The notes below the pieces were generated by a model. The model was not told where the DNA came from. It was given only the letters and a program-made list of their open reading frames with translations, and did no database searches. Source: Tubulanus polymorphus (Eukaryota > Nemertea > Palaeonemertea > Tubulaniformes > Tubulanidae). From it: a stretch of 64,000 nucleotides of DNA. A program made the position numbers and the translations under genes. The stretch is taken from contig NC_134035.1 in NCBI RefSeq assembly GCF_964204645.1, positions 3,238,001 to 3,302,000 on the forward strand, written 5' to 3'. Shown in pieces: positions 22,998 through 34,800 of this stretch (within the stretch, counting starts at the first letter, position 1; the number at the start of each line of letters is the position of its first letter).

Positions 22998-25900
22998 TTA
23001 TCCTTGCTTTTTCAATATCTCGTCTTGCATTGCTGGAATGATACCCTCCCGGAAAGCAACGTCCAGCAGCTCTTCCGAGTCGGCGATCTTCGGGTATTCG
23101 TGAATAGCCCATTTGAGGTAAACCATGAATTCCTTCCAATCGATTCCGCCATCGCTGTCCATGTCGATCGCTTGCAGGGCTCTCTTCGTGTCGGAGCAGC
23201 GATAGCAGCCGAAATAGGGCGCCATGAATCCGTTATAGAACGAATCGAACTCCAGCATATCATCGCCTTAAAATGTAACAGAAAAAAATATATATAGTAT
23301 TTACACACATAGGATTCGGTTCCTGGGCTAAGTAGGTGGTTTTGGAGTTGCAAATTGTAATTAGCCAAGTTAGAACATTAGCTACGGACCAGGGACCAGT
23401 TGCGTAGTCAAGACTTAAGACCAAAGGTGGTCTTAAATCTTAAGACTGATCTTGAGTTGTTAGATTGGCTATAGAACTAAGTTTGTCTTCAAAGCCCTGT
23501 CTATGGAACCGGACCCTGACGACTAGTTAACTTTGAACTTAAGTCAGGCCCGTACAACTGGGAGCTGTTTCAGGATTAGTGCATATTTACAATAACCTGG
23601 TGTCAAATTAGAAAACGTAAGAATACAGTACATTGAGGGATAACTTGTTTTGATTGGTGTATTATATACACCATTTAGATACTATTGTTTCTACGTTGAT
23701 TCGGCTCATTTTATCTGATAAAATCTACTGCTGTAGCGAAAGAGGTTACTTTTGGAAAATAACAGTTGCAAAGATATTGATTGAAGAACTCTCGTCAGAA
23801 CTTTACCTTGAACGGTATCTTTAAGATCCCACGTATCCCATATTTCACGAATCTCGGCAATAAGTCGTTCAGCATGAAGCGAATTGGTCTCCATTTTAGA
23901 AATAGCTTCACTCATCGCTTCGGTCAAAGAACCTCCCGCTCTATCGTATAGGATAGCTAAACCGACCATGCTTTGGTATTCTTCTTTCCTGAAAACGAAT
24001 CGAAAAAGAACCGACCGATGTATTTGAGTACTGAATTACATTAACGATCACTCTATACCCCAGGCGCGGATCCAGGGTCAAAGGGGGTTCACTTAGGGAA
24101 TGTTGGGCCTATTTCTTAGCTTCACCGCTGTTATTCTAATCAAAACAAAATCGTTGTTCCACATAAAGATCTTCAAGAATGGTAAAACAGCTAATTGCCG
24201 AAACAGGATTTCGATATCTTTCAGTTTTTCAACCAAATATTTGATATTTCTTCGGAGAATGATTCAGTCTGCAATATTTGAGGATGGAAACTATAAGGGA
24301 CCTCGACATTTTTTCGTGTTCTGGACTTCTGGTTCGTGTTGTGTATATACAACGATACCTGTTGTTGCGTAAGTCCTCGAGCATCTTCTCTTTCATTTTC
24401 GTCGTCCGTTCGGTTGTGAAATCAGCGTTTTCGCCGAACAGGTGCACCAGTCGCAGTCTGATTATCTCCGGTGTGGCGACGGTCGTGATGCGCATCGTAT
24501 TCTCCTCGCCGAAAAACTTGGCCATGTCGAAGTCGCCCTTGTCGAGGCTGTACACGAATTCCAAAGCCCTCTTGCCGTAGATAATCTGTCGGCCGTGCGG
24601 TTCCTTTTCGGTGGTGATTTTTGTCACGTTTCTGGCCGCTTGTCGCAAATAGCTACAGTTGTACCTGAAAATGGCGAAGTTTTACTCACGTTTATATGAT
24701 CGAAAGATTATATCATCAAATAACGCGGTAAAATCCTAGAATTCAGAAAAGAAAAAAGGCCCGAAAAGTTTCCTTGAGCTATAGTTAATTTTCATCTTCG
24801 TCTGCGGGTTCACTGATATAAGCATATAGTCGAAACGTTGAAACAAACTACTAGCTCGATGAAACCATTCGGACCCATCTATCTTTCCGATATTGTAGGA
24901 TTTTAGCGTTTTGTCGTTTCAGCTCGGACTCTGAATGTTTCAACAAGATTATCGTATTATAAGTGTATTGGGGACGGGGCATCATTCAACTCAAAGAATC
25001 TATCGAATCTGTTATAATTCGTTCTTTGTCCCTCGACCCAGACGGAGAGGCGTAACAGTGATGTCCCGCTCTGCCGTCGCTATCGTAAACTGACAGAATG
25101 AAATTTTCCCTGGACAGAATTCTCACCTTTTCAGGACTTTCTTATTGCCGAGTCGTATCAAGTTGGTAATTGTAACACACGATGAAGCGGCTCCCATCGA
25201 AGCGCCCTCGCAGCAAACGCTTGCCCATATTCCGTTACAGCCGAAAGCTAGTGCCTATAATATGACCGCAAAAAACACTGTTGAGACCTTGGTTGATGCT
25301 GTGTTCAAAGAGTTTGTAACGGGAAACGATGTTTTATTCATCGACTTGTTTGGTTCTCCAGGACCCAGTTCTACAGTTCTGGGTCCATTTCCACACATCC
25401 GAGTTAAGATTTAACTCCGAGTTAACTCATTGAAAATGAACTGACTTTAACTCAGAGTTAACTCTAACTCACAACTGTGGAACTGGGTCCTGAGTTTTAA
25501 TTCGACCCTTTCATTGAAAATGAAACGATTTCGCTCACAACTGTCGAACTGGAGCCAGAAATCATCAAGTCATTATGCAACCAAAATAGTTTGAAATTAC
25601 GATACTGATCTATATGAGCGAAAAGTTCAAATACCATATCCATGAAATAATGACCCAAGTGTAGAATCCGATTAAGTAGTTCCGGGACAAATCAAAATGA
25701 AGAACCGAATCACTACCGAAGTATGGAATAATGTTCCTACCACCCTTGCACTATTACCCCGTTTACTACACTTGGGCCAAAAAGGATCTTAATTTTTGCC
25801 GAAGAGAAATTCACTCACTTTTAGATTAGTTGCGTCACACAATCCATACTTTTCGTGTGTATGAACTAACAAATGACCCTTCCAATCATTGTTGTCCATA

Positions 25901-28211
25901 ATCTGTCGCAGGAATCTCGACCATATTCCGCACTCTTCCGGTAAGCTCGACCCGGTCGGATCCTCGAAGATGATGCCGAACGGACGAATATCGGCCGGCA
26001 ATTTGCCCAAGAAATCGGTCATCTGGAATATACGCTCTGGCTTGTCTTTCATGCTATCCGGCAGATCGCGGTAGTTGATGAGAACCTGGATTTTAATGAA
26101 AATCATAAGGGGAATCGCATGATGAATGATGCAACATCAATTTCGTATGAAATAGACCGATATATTCTCGGCGATTTTGATAATAAAGCAGTTTAATAAC
26201 AAATAAGATCTTATGAAATGCTATCATGATTGCCACGCGTAAACACGATAAAGGTAAGCGTTTCATAGTTTGATTCGTAGTAGATGAACACATGGAAAAA
26301 ATAAAAAATAAATAAAGAGTTGAAAAGGAATAAAAAGCAAAAACAAAAGGAAGGAAAATGAATAATTAAAAAGACAGATTTATAATCTTGGTGATCCTGT
26401 AATGATCTTATTTCAAAGTTAAATGATCTGTGACAGTTTCGAGATCGCATCTTCAGATGAGCAGTAAAAAATTTTAAAAATTTATCAGTTATTGTCATTT
26501 GGTGAATCTGGTATTTATTTATGTAAATTATTCTGGAAATAAATAAATGAATAAATACACTGTTGATGCGACTTATTAACTGTCAGAAAAAAATAAACTT
26601 TGACATATCGCAATTGCGGGATCATTCGTCATAGGGATCGTAACATTCGAGATGAATTCTGCAGAAACACTAGCGCTAACCTTTGCGTCCTTATGCAAAT
26701 TTTCGTGACACCACACGATCCATTTTTTCATTAAATTTTGCATTTCGGTCATCGGGAATTTGTCGAAATCGTAAACGACGTCGCTCAAATCCACCTCGAG
26801 TATCGCGCCGTGCAAACCGAACTGTTTCATCTTCTTCAAACCGATCGGGACGTTTTCGGTGTTGGGCACCTTCTTTGCCACTTCTACAGTAAAATAAAAA
26901 CAACGAGAAGACCAACTTGAAAGTTTATTGACGATGTGAAAAATATTCTATATGTATTTTGCTTTATTCTGTCGAAAATTAATGATATGATAAAGATCGT
27001 ATAATAAGAAGGATCAATGCTGTTGATTCGAATTTGAATAAATCCACAATTGAATTGATTTGATTTGAATTGACAGGCAACCCAAATAGTGATGACGTAG
27101 TGCCACGTCCAATCACACAATATTCTAATTCATTTTCAAAAATTCATAGAAATTCATTAGATAGAAAATAAATCATGAATAATTCAATAAAAAATAAACG
27201 CCTATTTTCGCTAATGGTAATTACTGTTTTGAAACACCAATTATGATGACGTAGTGCACATCAACTCACACAGCTCCTTATTATAACGCAAAGTAGTTAT
27301 TAATTTATGAAAACATTTTTGAAAGGTTTTTACGGCGTCATAAAAACGCGTTAGGTTACGCTCAGGTTCACATGACCTTGTCACGCATTCGCGTTTCTTT
27401 TTTTAAAGATTTTATCGCCAAGAATATTTCCAACTGGTTCTAATACGAATGGCATTTCACAAACGAATGGCATTTCACAAAAGAACGCGCGCGTTTAACG
27501 CGTTCTTGAACCGACCTATTCAATCATATCATCAAATTAAGGATATCGCGATACAAAACCAGATTGAAAAGCAATAAAGTATTATTACGATATTATGCAT
27601 TATAGAGTTTAGAAGCGCCCTGGAGACATATTCATAAAAACAATTTCGAAAAAAATTGGTTGTTTATTTCCAAAAAAACTGGTTTTTATTGTTTTCATTG
27701 TTAAAAGTGATTTTTGGAGGTTATTCCGAGATTCCTGAACTGTTTCTAAGAATACGTTGATATGTCACCAGTAAATTATACGCGTACGCTTAGGTATACG
27801 TTTTTTCGCTTACTTGTGGTAATTTCTGAGAAGGCGAACATGCCATCCGTGTCTTCACCGTTATCCTTCAGCTGCTGCAGAAACAAGTCGTCGACGCGAG
27901 TCATGTGCGAAAACGAAGCGACCACTCGATGTTTGAAGCCGAGTTTCTTCACTTCGTTGTAGATTTGCCATTTGTTTTCGATCGTGTGTCCGGTCAACGA
28001 GCCGACCGTGCTTTCGCGGATCGAGTTGTCCAACACGAACAAGTCTAAATCCCTCAAAACGTCGTATTTGCGCAGCTTCGCGTCTTTGGCGGCTTCGTAT
28101 TCGCCGACCATCGCCGAGAAATCATCGTTCACCTTCACGTCAGCCATCGCCTTACTATGCTGTTCTATATTGGCCTTGTACTTGCGAAACATGTCTGTTT
28201 GTATTAATAGC
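22998..28211 (-). CDS. DRE-TIM (HMG-CoA lyase-like) barrel protein with C-terminal EF-hand; 5' incomplete
   Basis: Seven exons on the minus strand, 5' to 3': 28211-27814, 26883-26681, 26085-25819, 25254-25127, 24664-24359, 23988-23807, 23266-22998. Every junction has AG/GT sites and matching phase, giving 583 residues. The N-terminal part has the DRE-TIM signature (LFVLDNSIREST) and, later, GIIFEDPTG and the metal-binding HTHEKYGL (HxH). A GIWASVCCEGASMG loop, equivalent to the family's C-terminal catalytic loop, follows. These are features of HMG-CoA lyase, isopropylmalate synthase and pyruvate carboxyltransferase domains. A helical region comes next, then a C-terminal EF-hand loop (DMDSDGGIDWKE). 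I infer a Ca2+-responsive, divalent-metal-dependent aldol-type lyase or synthase; the substrate is unknown. The first exon starts in mid-codon, so at least one upstream exon is missing, unless translation begins at ATG 28192. Introns hold MITEs and hammerhead-like repeats. Confidence 0.85.
24813..24840 (+). repeat. Hammerhead-like core motif, degenerate copy
   Basis: CTGATAT, a weak stem, then CGAAACGTTG and AAACAAACTACTAGCTCG. It is related to the copies at 48.15 and 62.55 kb. It lies in an intron of the DRE-TIM/EF-hand gene, antisense to it. Confidence 0.5.
25361..25490. mobile_element. MITE, family GGACCCAGTTCCACAG, intronic
   Basis: Starts GGACCCAGTTCTACAG and ends with the inverted CTGTGGAACTGGGTCC. 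The left end is doubled (a second CTGGGTCCATTTCCACA), so it may be a nested or rearranged copy. It lies between two exons of the DRE-TIM/EF-hand gene. Confidence 0.8.
27040..27350. repeat. Dimeric GATGACGTAGTGCAC repeat (copy 1)
   Basis: Two GATGACGTAG cores at 27091 and 27245 (154 bp apart), each followed by TG(C)CACRTC..ACTCACAC. The copy is intronic in the DRE-TIM/EF-hand gene. Copies 2-4 are at 29.4, 52.6 and 63.7 kb. Confidence 0.8.
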
Positions 28212-28439
28212 CTGTTGACACAAATAAAAAAGTATTCACGTTAAGCCAATAAACGTTCAGGACCCATTACTTGGTAAAGTTTAAATCTAGAGTTAAAAAT
28301 AGTCCATTTCTTAATGCCTTAACCCTAAACGACCAAAACAAATATAAAAATGGACAAAATGATCTTCACCCTTGTAATTAGCTATTTCCAAAATCTTGAT
28401 GTATTAAATTAGGCAGCCAGAAAAATTCACCCCAATCAG

Positions 28440-28640
28440 TCGCTTGGCGTTTCAGACTGCTTGGAAGATTGTTTAAATGAACCGGAACCGAATTTCCAAT
28501 TATGTACTTCGATTTAAAAAAGAAAATTCTGTAAATTAGACCGCCGAGCAAACAACTATATCTGTACTTCGATTTCCGATTTCAAAATCAAACCCCCTGT
28601 TTCGCTCCCGGCTGGTGTGGTGGGTCTGTAAGGGACACTC
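28440..28640 (-). repeat. Interspersed repeat A (GCCGGGAGCGAAACAGGG), copy 1
   Basis: Minus-oriented copy of a family with GCCGGGAGCGAAACAGGG, GTTTGATTT..GAAATCGGAAA, and GGTTCCGGTTCA blocks. Other copies are at 47.1-47.35 (minus), 53.9 (minus), 57.3 (plus) and 60.4 kb (plus). Confidence 0.8.
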
Positions 28641-28754
28641 AATCAAAAAATCTAACGAACTTTACAAACCAAATAAACAACAGGGACAATCCCTATTTTA
28701 AGATCCAAAAAAAAAAAATCAACAGTGGAATAAGATCCTAACAAGTAGTTTATT

Positions 28755-28867
28755 CAAGATTTCGACTATAATATCCTAATAGTCATCTTCAGGATTACTA
28801 TTAGGATAGTAAAGCGAGATACTTGAGTATTCCTGAACATGACTATTGAGATATAGTCAAAATGTTG
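28755..28867. repeat. Inverted pair of hammerhead-like motifs
   Basis: On the minus strand (28792-28755): CTGAAGA, stem GACTAT/ATAGTC, then GAAATCTTG and AATAAACTACT. On the plus strand (28833-28867): CTGAACA, stem GACTAT/ATAGTC, then AAAATGTTG. The two lie head to head about 40 bp apart. Confidence 0.6.
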
Positions 28868-29096
28868 CAGCTAATGGAAACTGTTCAGACTCGCTTATAT
28901 TAATCGTTTTTGTATCATGGGGTTTTAACGTATCGAACTATTTATGATGGTGTCTTCGTTGTCCTATAATCCTAAAATTCGAGGTCGGGGTCTGGAATGC
29001 CTGGAATTCGGCCTTGTTTCCCCCCCCCTATTTGCCGAATTCTAAATACGTTTCGTATAATACTAACACAACTTTATAATTGCTGTATCGTTTCAG

Positions 29097-30975
29097 ATGG
29101 AATCAAGGCTAACATTTTTGCTCGTGGTCGCTTCGCTGTTCGGAGCGCCCGCAGTCAGCGGCCTGCCTCTCGTCACCATCTTCAGCAAAGCGATTCGATA
29201 TTTTGCATCGGGCGACGCCGCCGCAGCTGCACCAGCCGTACACAACGGGCCACCAGCATTCTGCAACGATCTCAGCTGCCCACGATTTCAGATCATCGAC
29301 AAAACGCTAGTACGTATTAAACTACCGGCAGATCAGAATTGCGTTTTGTTGAATTAACCGGCAACCAGTCTAACCAGACTAGCTCCAATAGTGATGACGT
29401 AGTACACATCCGATCCTCAAAGTTAATGGTCAAAAAGACATGAAAATTCATTCAAATTGAAAATAAAAGTCAAGAATAAGATTTGATTACAAAATGAATG
29501 CCAATCACAATTATAATTGTTATTCTGAAACGCTAATATTGATGACGTAGTGCGCATCGACTCACACAGAACCCCTTCAATAACGGATACTCGGTATCAA
29601 TGTATCCAAACCTTATTGTAACCATTTTTACTGCGTCAAAATTTTCAAGAGAAATCTATCAGCACGAATCTGCTTAAAATGAATGAAAAATTATGTTTTC
29701 GTTTCCAAAATAGGATTACGAATTAAGACGTTACGAAGCAGTGCAATGGGTATCGACGAACACGAGCGAGGGATACTCATACACGGTATCAACGACGAGG
29801 TTGTTCCGAAAGTTGTTCAAATACATTAAAGGAGCTAACGCAGAAGGTTGGTTTTCCTAGGCAAGACTGTCTGGAGAAGAACTCCGAACGCAAAATAGCA
29901 AAGTGACGTTTTAGTTGTGAAAATGGTTCATTCAATGATAGAATTCAGTCCAATCTCTTAGTCGAAATGCCAATCACCCTTTTTGTTTCTTCATAGTTGT
30001 CGGGTTTCTTCAGTTCTCGATTTTGATAGACACATTTTTTCTCAAACAAAATTTTTGAAAATAGGGATTATAGAATTTAGTCGAAATGTCACTATTAGAT
30101 TTTCTTGTGATTTTTTCACCTACAACCGAAGAAGAAAATCGAAGATGGAGGAACTTTACCTACTTTGAGAAATTAGGATTTTTACCGAAGGTTTTTTTAC
30201 GCTGCTAACCTTTTCCTCGAATAACGATAAATTTTCTTCTATAGCGCTCCTACAAATTATAGTCAGTGCACGTTGCATAGGTATAGAACAAACAGCTGAT
30301 AAAATAGTAATTTAAAACACATGGGGAATAAATATCAGGTTAAATTTACAGGTGGCTAAATTTCGGTTTAGAAGGTGTATGTAATTACGTTAAGTCAAAG
30401 AGGAATAACACCTATGCATATTGACGTGTGTTCTGTGTCTCATTAAATGATCTGCAGAATTCGGCATTTAATTTCAGAGAAAAAGATCGCCATGACCGTA
30501 CCCGTGATTAATCTTATAAACGAAACCGCCAGCCCCAGACAACTGGAAATGTCGTTCTACCTCCCCGCGGAAAAGCCCCAGCCGTCCGATCCGCGAGTGT
30601 ATCTCACGAACACGCCGAAAATGCTCGTCTATGTTAGGTGAGATCGAAATACCTAGATTAACCTAACGATCAGTAAAAACAGATATATCTATCTGAAATA
30701 CGAACTTTCGTTACTTAACTTCTCGGGTACAACATGTTACCGAAAGGGCCCGAGTATTTTTGAAAACGCTATTATTCGAATTGATCTTACCTTTCAGAGA
30801 ATTTGGGGGATTTACGTTCGGATACCGCCGGTGGGAAATGGAGGCTAAGAAGTTGACAGCGGCTTTGGATTCAGCTGGCATAACCTATCATTCGACGTTC
30901 TTCTACACGGCCAGTTACAACAGTCCTTTCACTTTATTCGGACGCCACAACGAAATATGGGTCATAGCGAAATAG
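29097..30975 (+). CDS. SOUL/heme-binding protein family, secreted
   Basis: Four exons: 29097-29309, 29714-29846, 30478-30637, 30798-30975, with matching phases, giving 227 residues, close to the family's usual size plus a leader. Residues 1-22 form a clear signal peptide (MESRLTFLLVVASLFG, cleavage near AVSG). The mature part has the SOUL hallmarks: YELRRYEAVQWVST, the KKIAMTVPVINLI strand (the 'K-x-MT-PV' core), EMSFYLP, VYVREFGGF and the C-terminal WVIAK. SOUL proteins bind tetrapyrroles such as heme or have related roles; mammalian members are cytosolic, whereas this copy is predicted to enter the secretory pathway. Two cysteines (CNDLSC) near the mature N-terminus could form a disulfide. 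An AATAAA lies 119 bp after the stop. The specific ligand is unknown. Confidence 0.92.
29370..29650. repeat. Dimeric GATGACGTAGTGCAC repeat (copy 2)
   Basis: Cores at 29393 and 29541, 148 bp apart, with the CGGCAACCAGTCTAACCAG leader and ATCGACTCACACAGAACCCC trailer that mark the family. It occupies most of intron 1 of the SOUL gene. Confidence 0.8.
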
Positions 30976-31093
30976 ATAGCAAGTTATAGCAGGAACTATT
31001 GCCACGGTTGAAAAAAAGTCTTCTCTAGCGTGAAGCAATACTCTGCACCCTATAGAAATAATCCTAACTACACATGTATTAAGATTTGAGTTG

Positions 31094-31099
31094 AATAAA
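31094..31099 (+). terminator. Polyadenylation signal AATAAA of the SOUL gene
   Basis: AATAAA 119 bp downstream of the SOUL stop codon, before any other coding feature. Confidence 0.6.
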
Positions 31100-31882
31100 T
31101 GATTAAGAACTGTGAAACTGAGACCAGTGTACATTTCTTTTATCCTTGTTGTCGATAGCACAAAAAGCAAATCCGCTTTTACTAAATGTGACTTATTGTT
31201 TTGTGCGAGTAATACAAATTATGTTATTGTTCTTCGCTGTCAACGCAGTTCGACTGTCTTTATGGATTGTGAATTTAGGAAAAAATTATATAAGAGCCAG
31301 TTTTATAGATTAGTATTAATTTTATATTTAGTATTAGCTCAATGGATTTTCTATTGAGTTAGCCGCCGGGTTAAAGCTAATACCAGAGTCTATAAAACCG
31401 GGCACTAGTGTTTAGATTAATTTGATAAGATTAGGTTTTAAGTTCAGTTTCAAAATTTTGCTAGTAGATTGATAGTATGGAGATATTCAGTTTGTTAAAG
31501 TTAGTTTTTCCGGGTAAGAATTGCAGAAAATCATTCAATTCATTTTAATTCATATAAGAGTAATCAAAATTGTGCGCGGAGTTACATTATTTTGGACACG
31601 AGCCTAGAATATTAGAGGAACAAATTCCAATTGATGAAAACGCAACCATATATAAACATACATAAATTTACCTAATTTATACAGTACGAATATATACTAA
31701 GTCACATCAAGACATATCAAAATTTAGTAAATTGAATTGGAAATATCATAAATTAAGAAATGGTGAAAATCTATGTAAATAAACTAATTTTTCCGTTGAC
31801 GACTTAACCGAGTTTGACAGTATCCTAACGTTCCGTATTGTTGACATTCGTTTCTTACATCGAAATCTATTGAAAAGGTGTA
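31100..31882. other. Intergenic region upstream of the coiled-coil gene
   Basis: No gene seen. About 31331-31410 holds a half copy of the MITE found at 47178-47289 (CCGGGTTAAAG and TCTATAAAACCGGGC). The promoter of the following gene should lie here, but no clear TATA or Inr could be assigned. Confidence 0.4.
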
Positions 31883-34800
31883 ATGGATTCTGGACGCAAG
31901 GTTTCGCCTTTCATTATGGTCGAAAAAGACGGCGGTATATACGGCGAAGACTTCGAACTGGACGACGAGGAGAATACTAGTTCATCGTCTCTTCATTCGA
32001 CCATGAAACGAACGTCATCAACTGACGTCATCGTCGAGGACGATAAAATCTACGACCTATCGGAATTAAGAAAAATCGAAACTTCGCAACAACAGCACGA
32101 CCAAAAAGGAGGGAGGGGAAATGTTGTTACCACAGATGCTAAGTCGAGAAGCGTGCCTCGACAGTCTACGTTTTTATCGAGCAGTTCCGGAAGTGAAACG
32201 GACATCCACATCGATATTCAAAAGGAAGATGGCCTCGAAGAATTAGAAGCGTTGAAGTGTCTAGAAATGGCGAGCGTTAAGTTGAGATTTCCGATGGACG
32301 TCATCAAACGGGCGTCCGACATCAAACAGATGGACGAAGCAGTCGAACGCGTGTACGCGCAGGGTTATGCGGTCGGTCGTCAAGACGGTTTATTAGACGC
32401 ATTCGCCGGTCGTTGTGGTGGACGGACGGGCGGCGTTACCCGTTCACAAGAGCGCAGAAAAAAAATTACCAACCTAGCGAATAACAAGTCTATTATGGGT
32501 AGCGACGATCGGGACTCAGATTTCGATGAAGATTGTATTATCGAGCTAAGCGGACCGTCACCAGACGAAAGTTCGACGATTAACTATTTCGACGATATAC
32601 CCGACGAGTTTCACGTCGTGGAAAATCGAAACGGAAAAGGAAGCTTCAACGATAGCTCGGAGAGCGTTCAGTGGACGACGGTAAAACCGTCGACAGTTGT
32701 TATAGAAGAACTGCCGGACGAGAAACTCGGCAAACAACGAGGGTTCGAACCCGTTTATCCGTCGGATGACCTACCCGGCGACGTGGTTAAAACGAAACCC
32801 GACATTCGGGCCGGTAGTCCACTGGCTAACCATCTCGTAGATCTGTTTACCCCGGAAGGTTATAAGGGCCCGCGCGCTAAACGCGACGACAAAAGTCCGC
32901 CGAAGAAATCGACACCGCAAGTTGTAATGCCGTCGGAAATACCACCGCAGACCAGCAGTAACCGCGACGACGGTCCATCCCGCGAGGAAGCCATCGAGCA
33001 TCAGAGTAAATGCGACGAGAATACACGCGTTAACAAAATTGAAAATAAAGAAGAGAGTTATGTTGGGTCTGTCAGGAGAACAGATGCATTGCCTTCGGGA
33101 ATGAACGCTTTAGGTGAGTTATGTGCGAACGCGTATTTAGCCTTACCGCAGATTCACCAGAACCCCGGTGGGGAAGGGGCAGTAAATCATGGCTTCTGTC
33201 TCCGACAGTGCCGAATGCAAAGAGAATTGGCGTTAGTAGCAAAGGGCTTTTGGGCAGTTTACACTTTGGGAACTTAATTTCTGTGGTAGACAGCGAAACC
33301 TGGGCTCTCCACTCACTAGTGCAAACATTGAAATCGTGACGCATTCTTTTTCTAAGGAACTGGAGATGAAGGACAATTCCTGCACCGAACAATAGAAGAT
33401 CAGGCGTGCATCATTAAAACGTTGAAGGAAGATAGGGATGAACTCGAGGTAGGATGTCTGACAGTCGTGTCTTTGTCGAAACGGGATGAATAAGACAGTT
33501 TTTTTTCAATTCACATCTTGCATGGTACACTGTACTTTATCGTAGGCCTATGTTAGCGAAGGTTTAATGGACCTGCGGCAAACATCTTTGTCTGAGGTCT
33601 TCAATCTAATGACAGGTCTAATCTCATCGAAGGTCTCATCTAATCTAGAGGTCTAATGGCAAAATTTGTCATATCATTTCATTCTAATTTATCACAATAT
33701 TATCATCGAAGTAGGTCCTCTTGATATGCGCAATATTTGTCTGGAATAGTTTTTCTTTTGAAAATCGAAATGAAGATTTTTTTGTCAATTTTGTCGATTC
33801 TAGGAATACATAGAGACGAGAGAGAGGGAATGGTCGGACACCAGTGACCGTTTGAATCGAGAGATTCTTACTCTGAGAAACCACCTTACCAAGTACACCC
33901 AGGACAGGGTCGCTTCCGGTAATTGATGATGACCGTGCGTCATTTGCAAATCTGACGACAGAAGTAAAAACCCATGATATAATGAGAAAAAAACTAAATA
34001 AGAATTCGACGATTCGGCCCAATTCTATGGGCCATTTTCAAGAAATGTTAATTGAAAAACTGGGTATTTACTTCAATATTTTGTCCATGGAAACCAACTG
34101 ACTACACTAGTTACGACTCCTTTAAGACCTCAATTTACTCTTCCTTATGATATCTATATCATAATAGTCTCTTGTTCATTTTCCAAATCAAACCACTACT
34201 TCTTAAATTAAATTACTCCCAATAGTGATGAATACTTCTCCAAAACGTGAATACCAGGTAGTCAGATCTGCACTTTATGGTGGCCACATTAAAACGAAAA
34301 AACATGGTGCTCAATCTCTCCAATTTTCATTACATTTTTCTACTTTTCCTTTCACCGCAATGTTTTGGCGAAAACCTATTTTCAACGAAAACGCCCACGT
34401 TTCAGTGAAAAGCTGGGTTTAACGATATGTTGAGTGTCATATTCTAGTTTTAATGTGGTCCGAATCAGCCACCATGGCATTTAAAAATTCTACTTCTAAA
34501 AGAAATGCGTCGTAATTTCCTACATAACGTTTTTGAATCAGGTCGACAGGTGAACTCCCGTCTGCTGGCTTCGATGGTGAAAGCGAAACAAGACAACGAT
34601 AAAGCTTACGCAATCGCGGTTGAACTACGAACCAAGGTTAAAAACAAGCGTTAACAGTTGGAAAGATTCAACAAAACAAGTGTTAACAGTTGCTAAGATT
34701 TACCAAAACAAGTGTTAACAGTTGCTAAGATTTACCAAAACAAGTGTTAACAGTTGCTAAGATTTACCAAAACAAGTGTTAACAGTTGCTAAGATTTACC

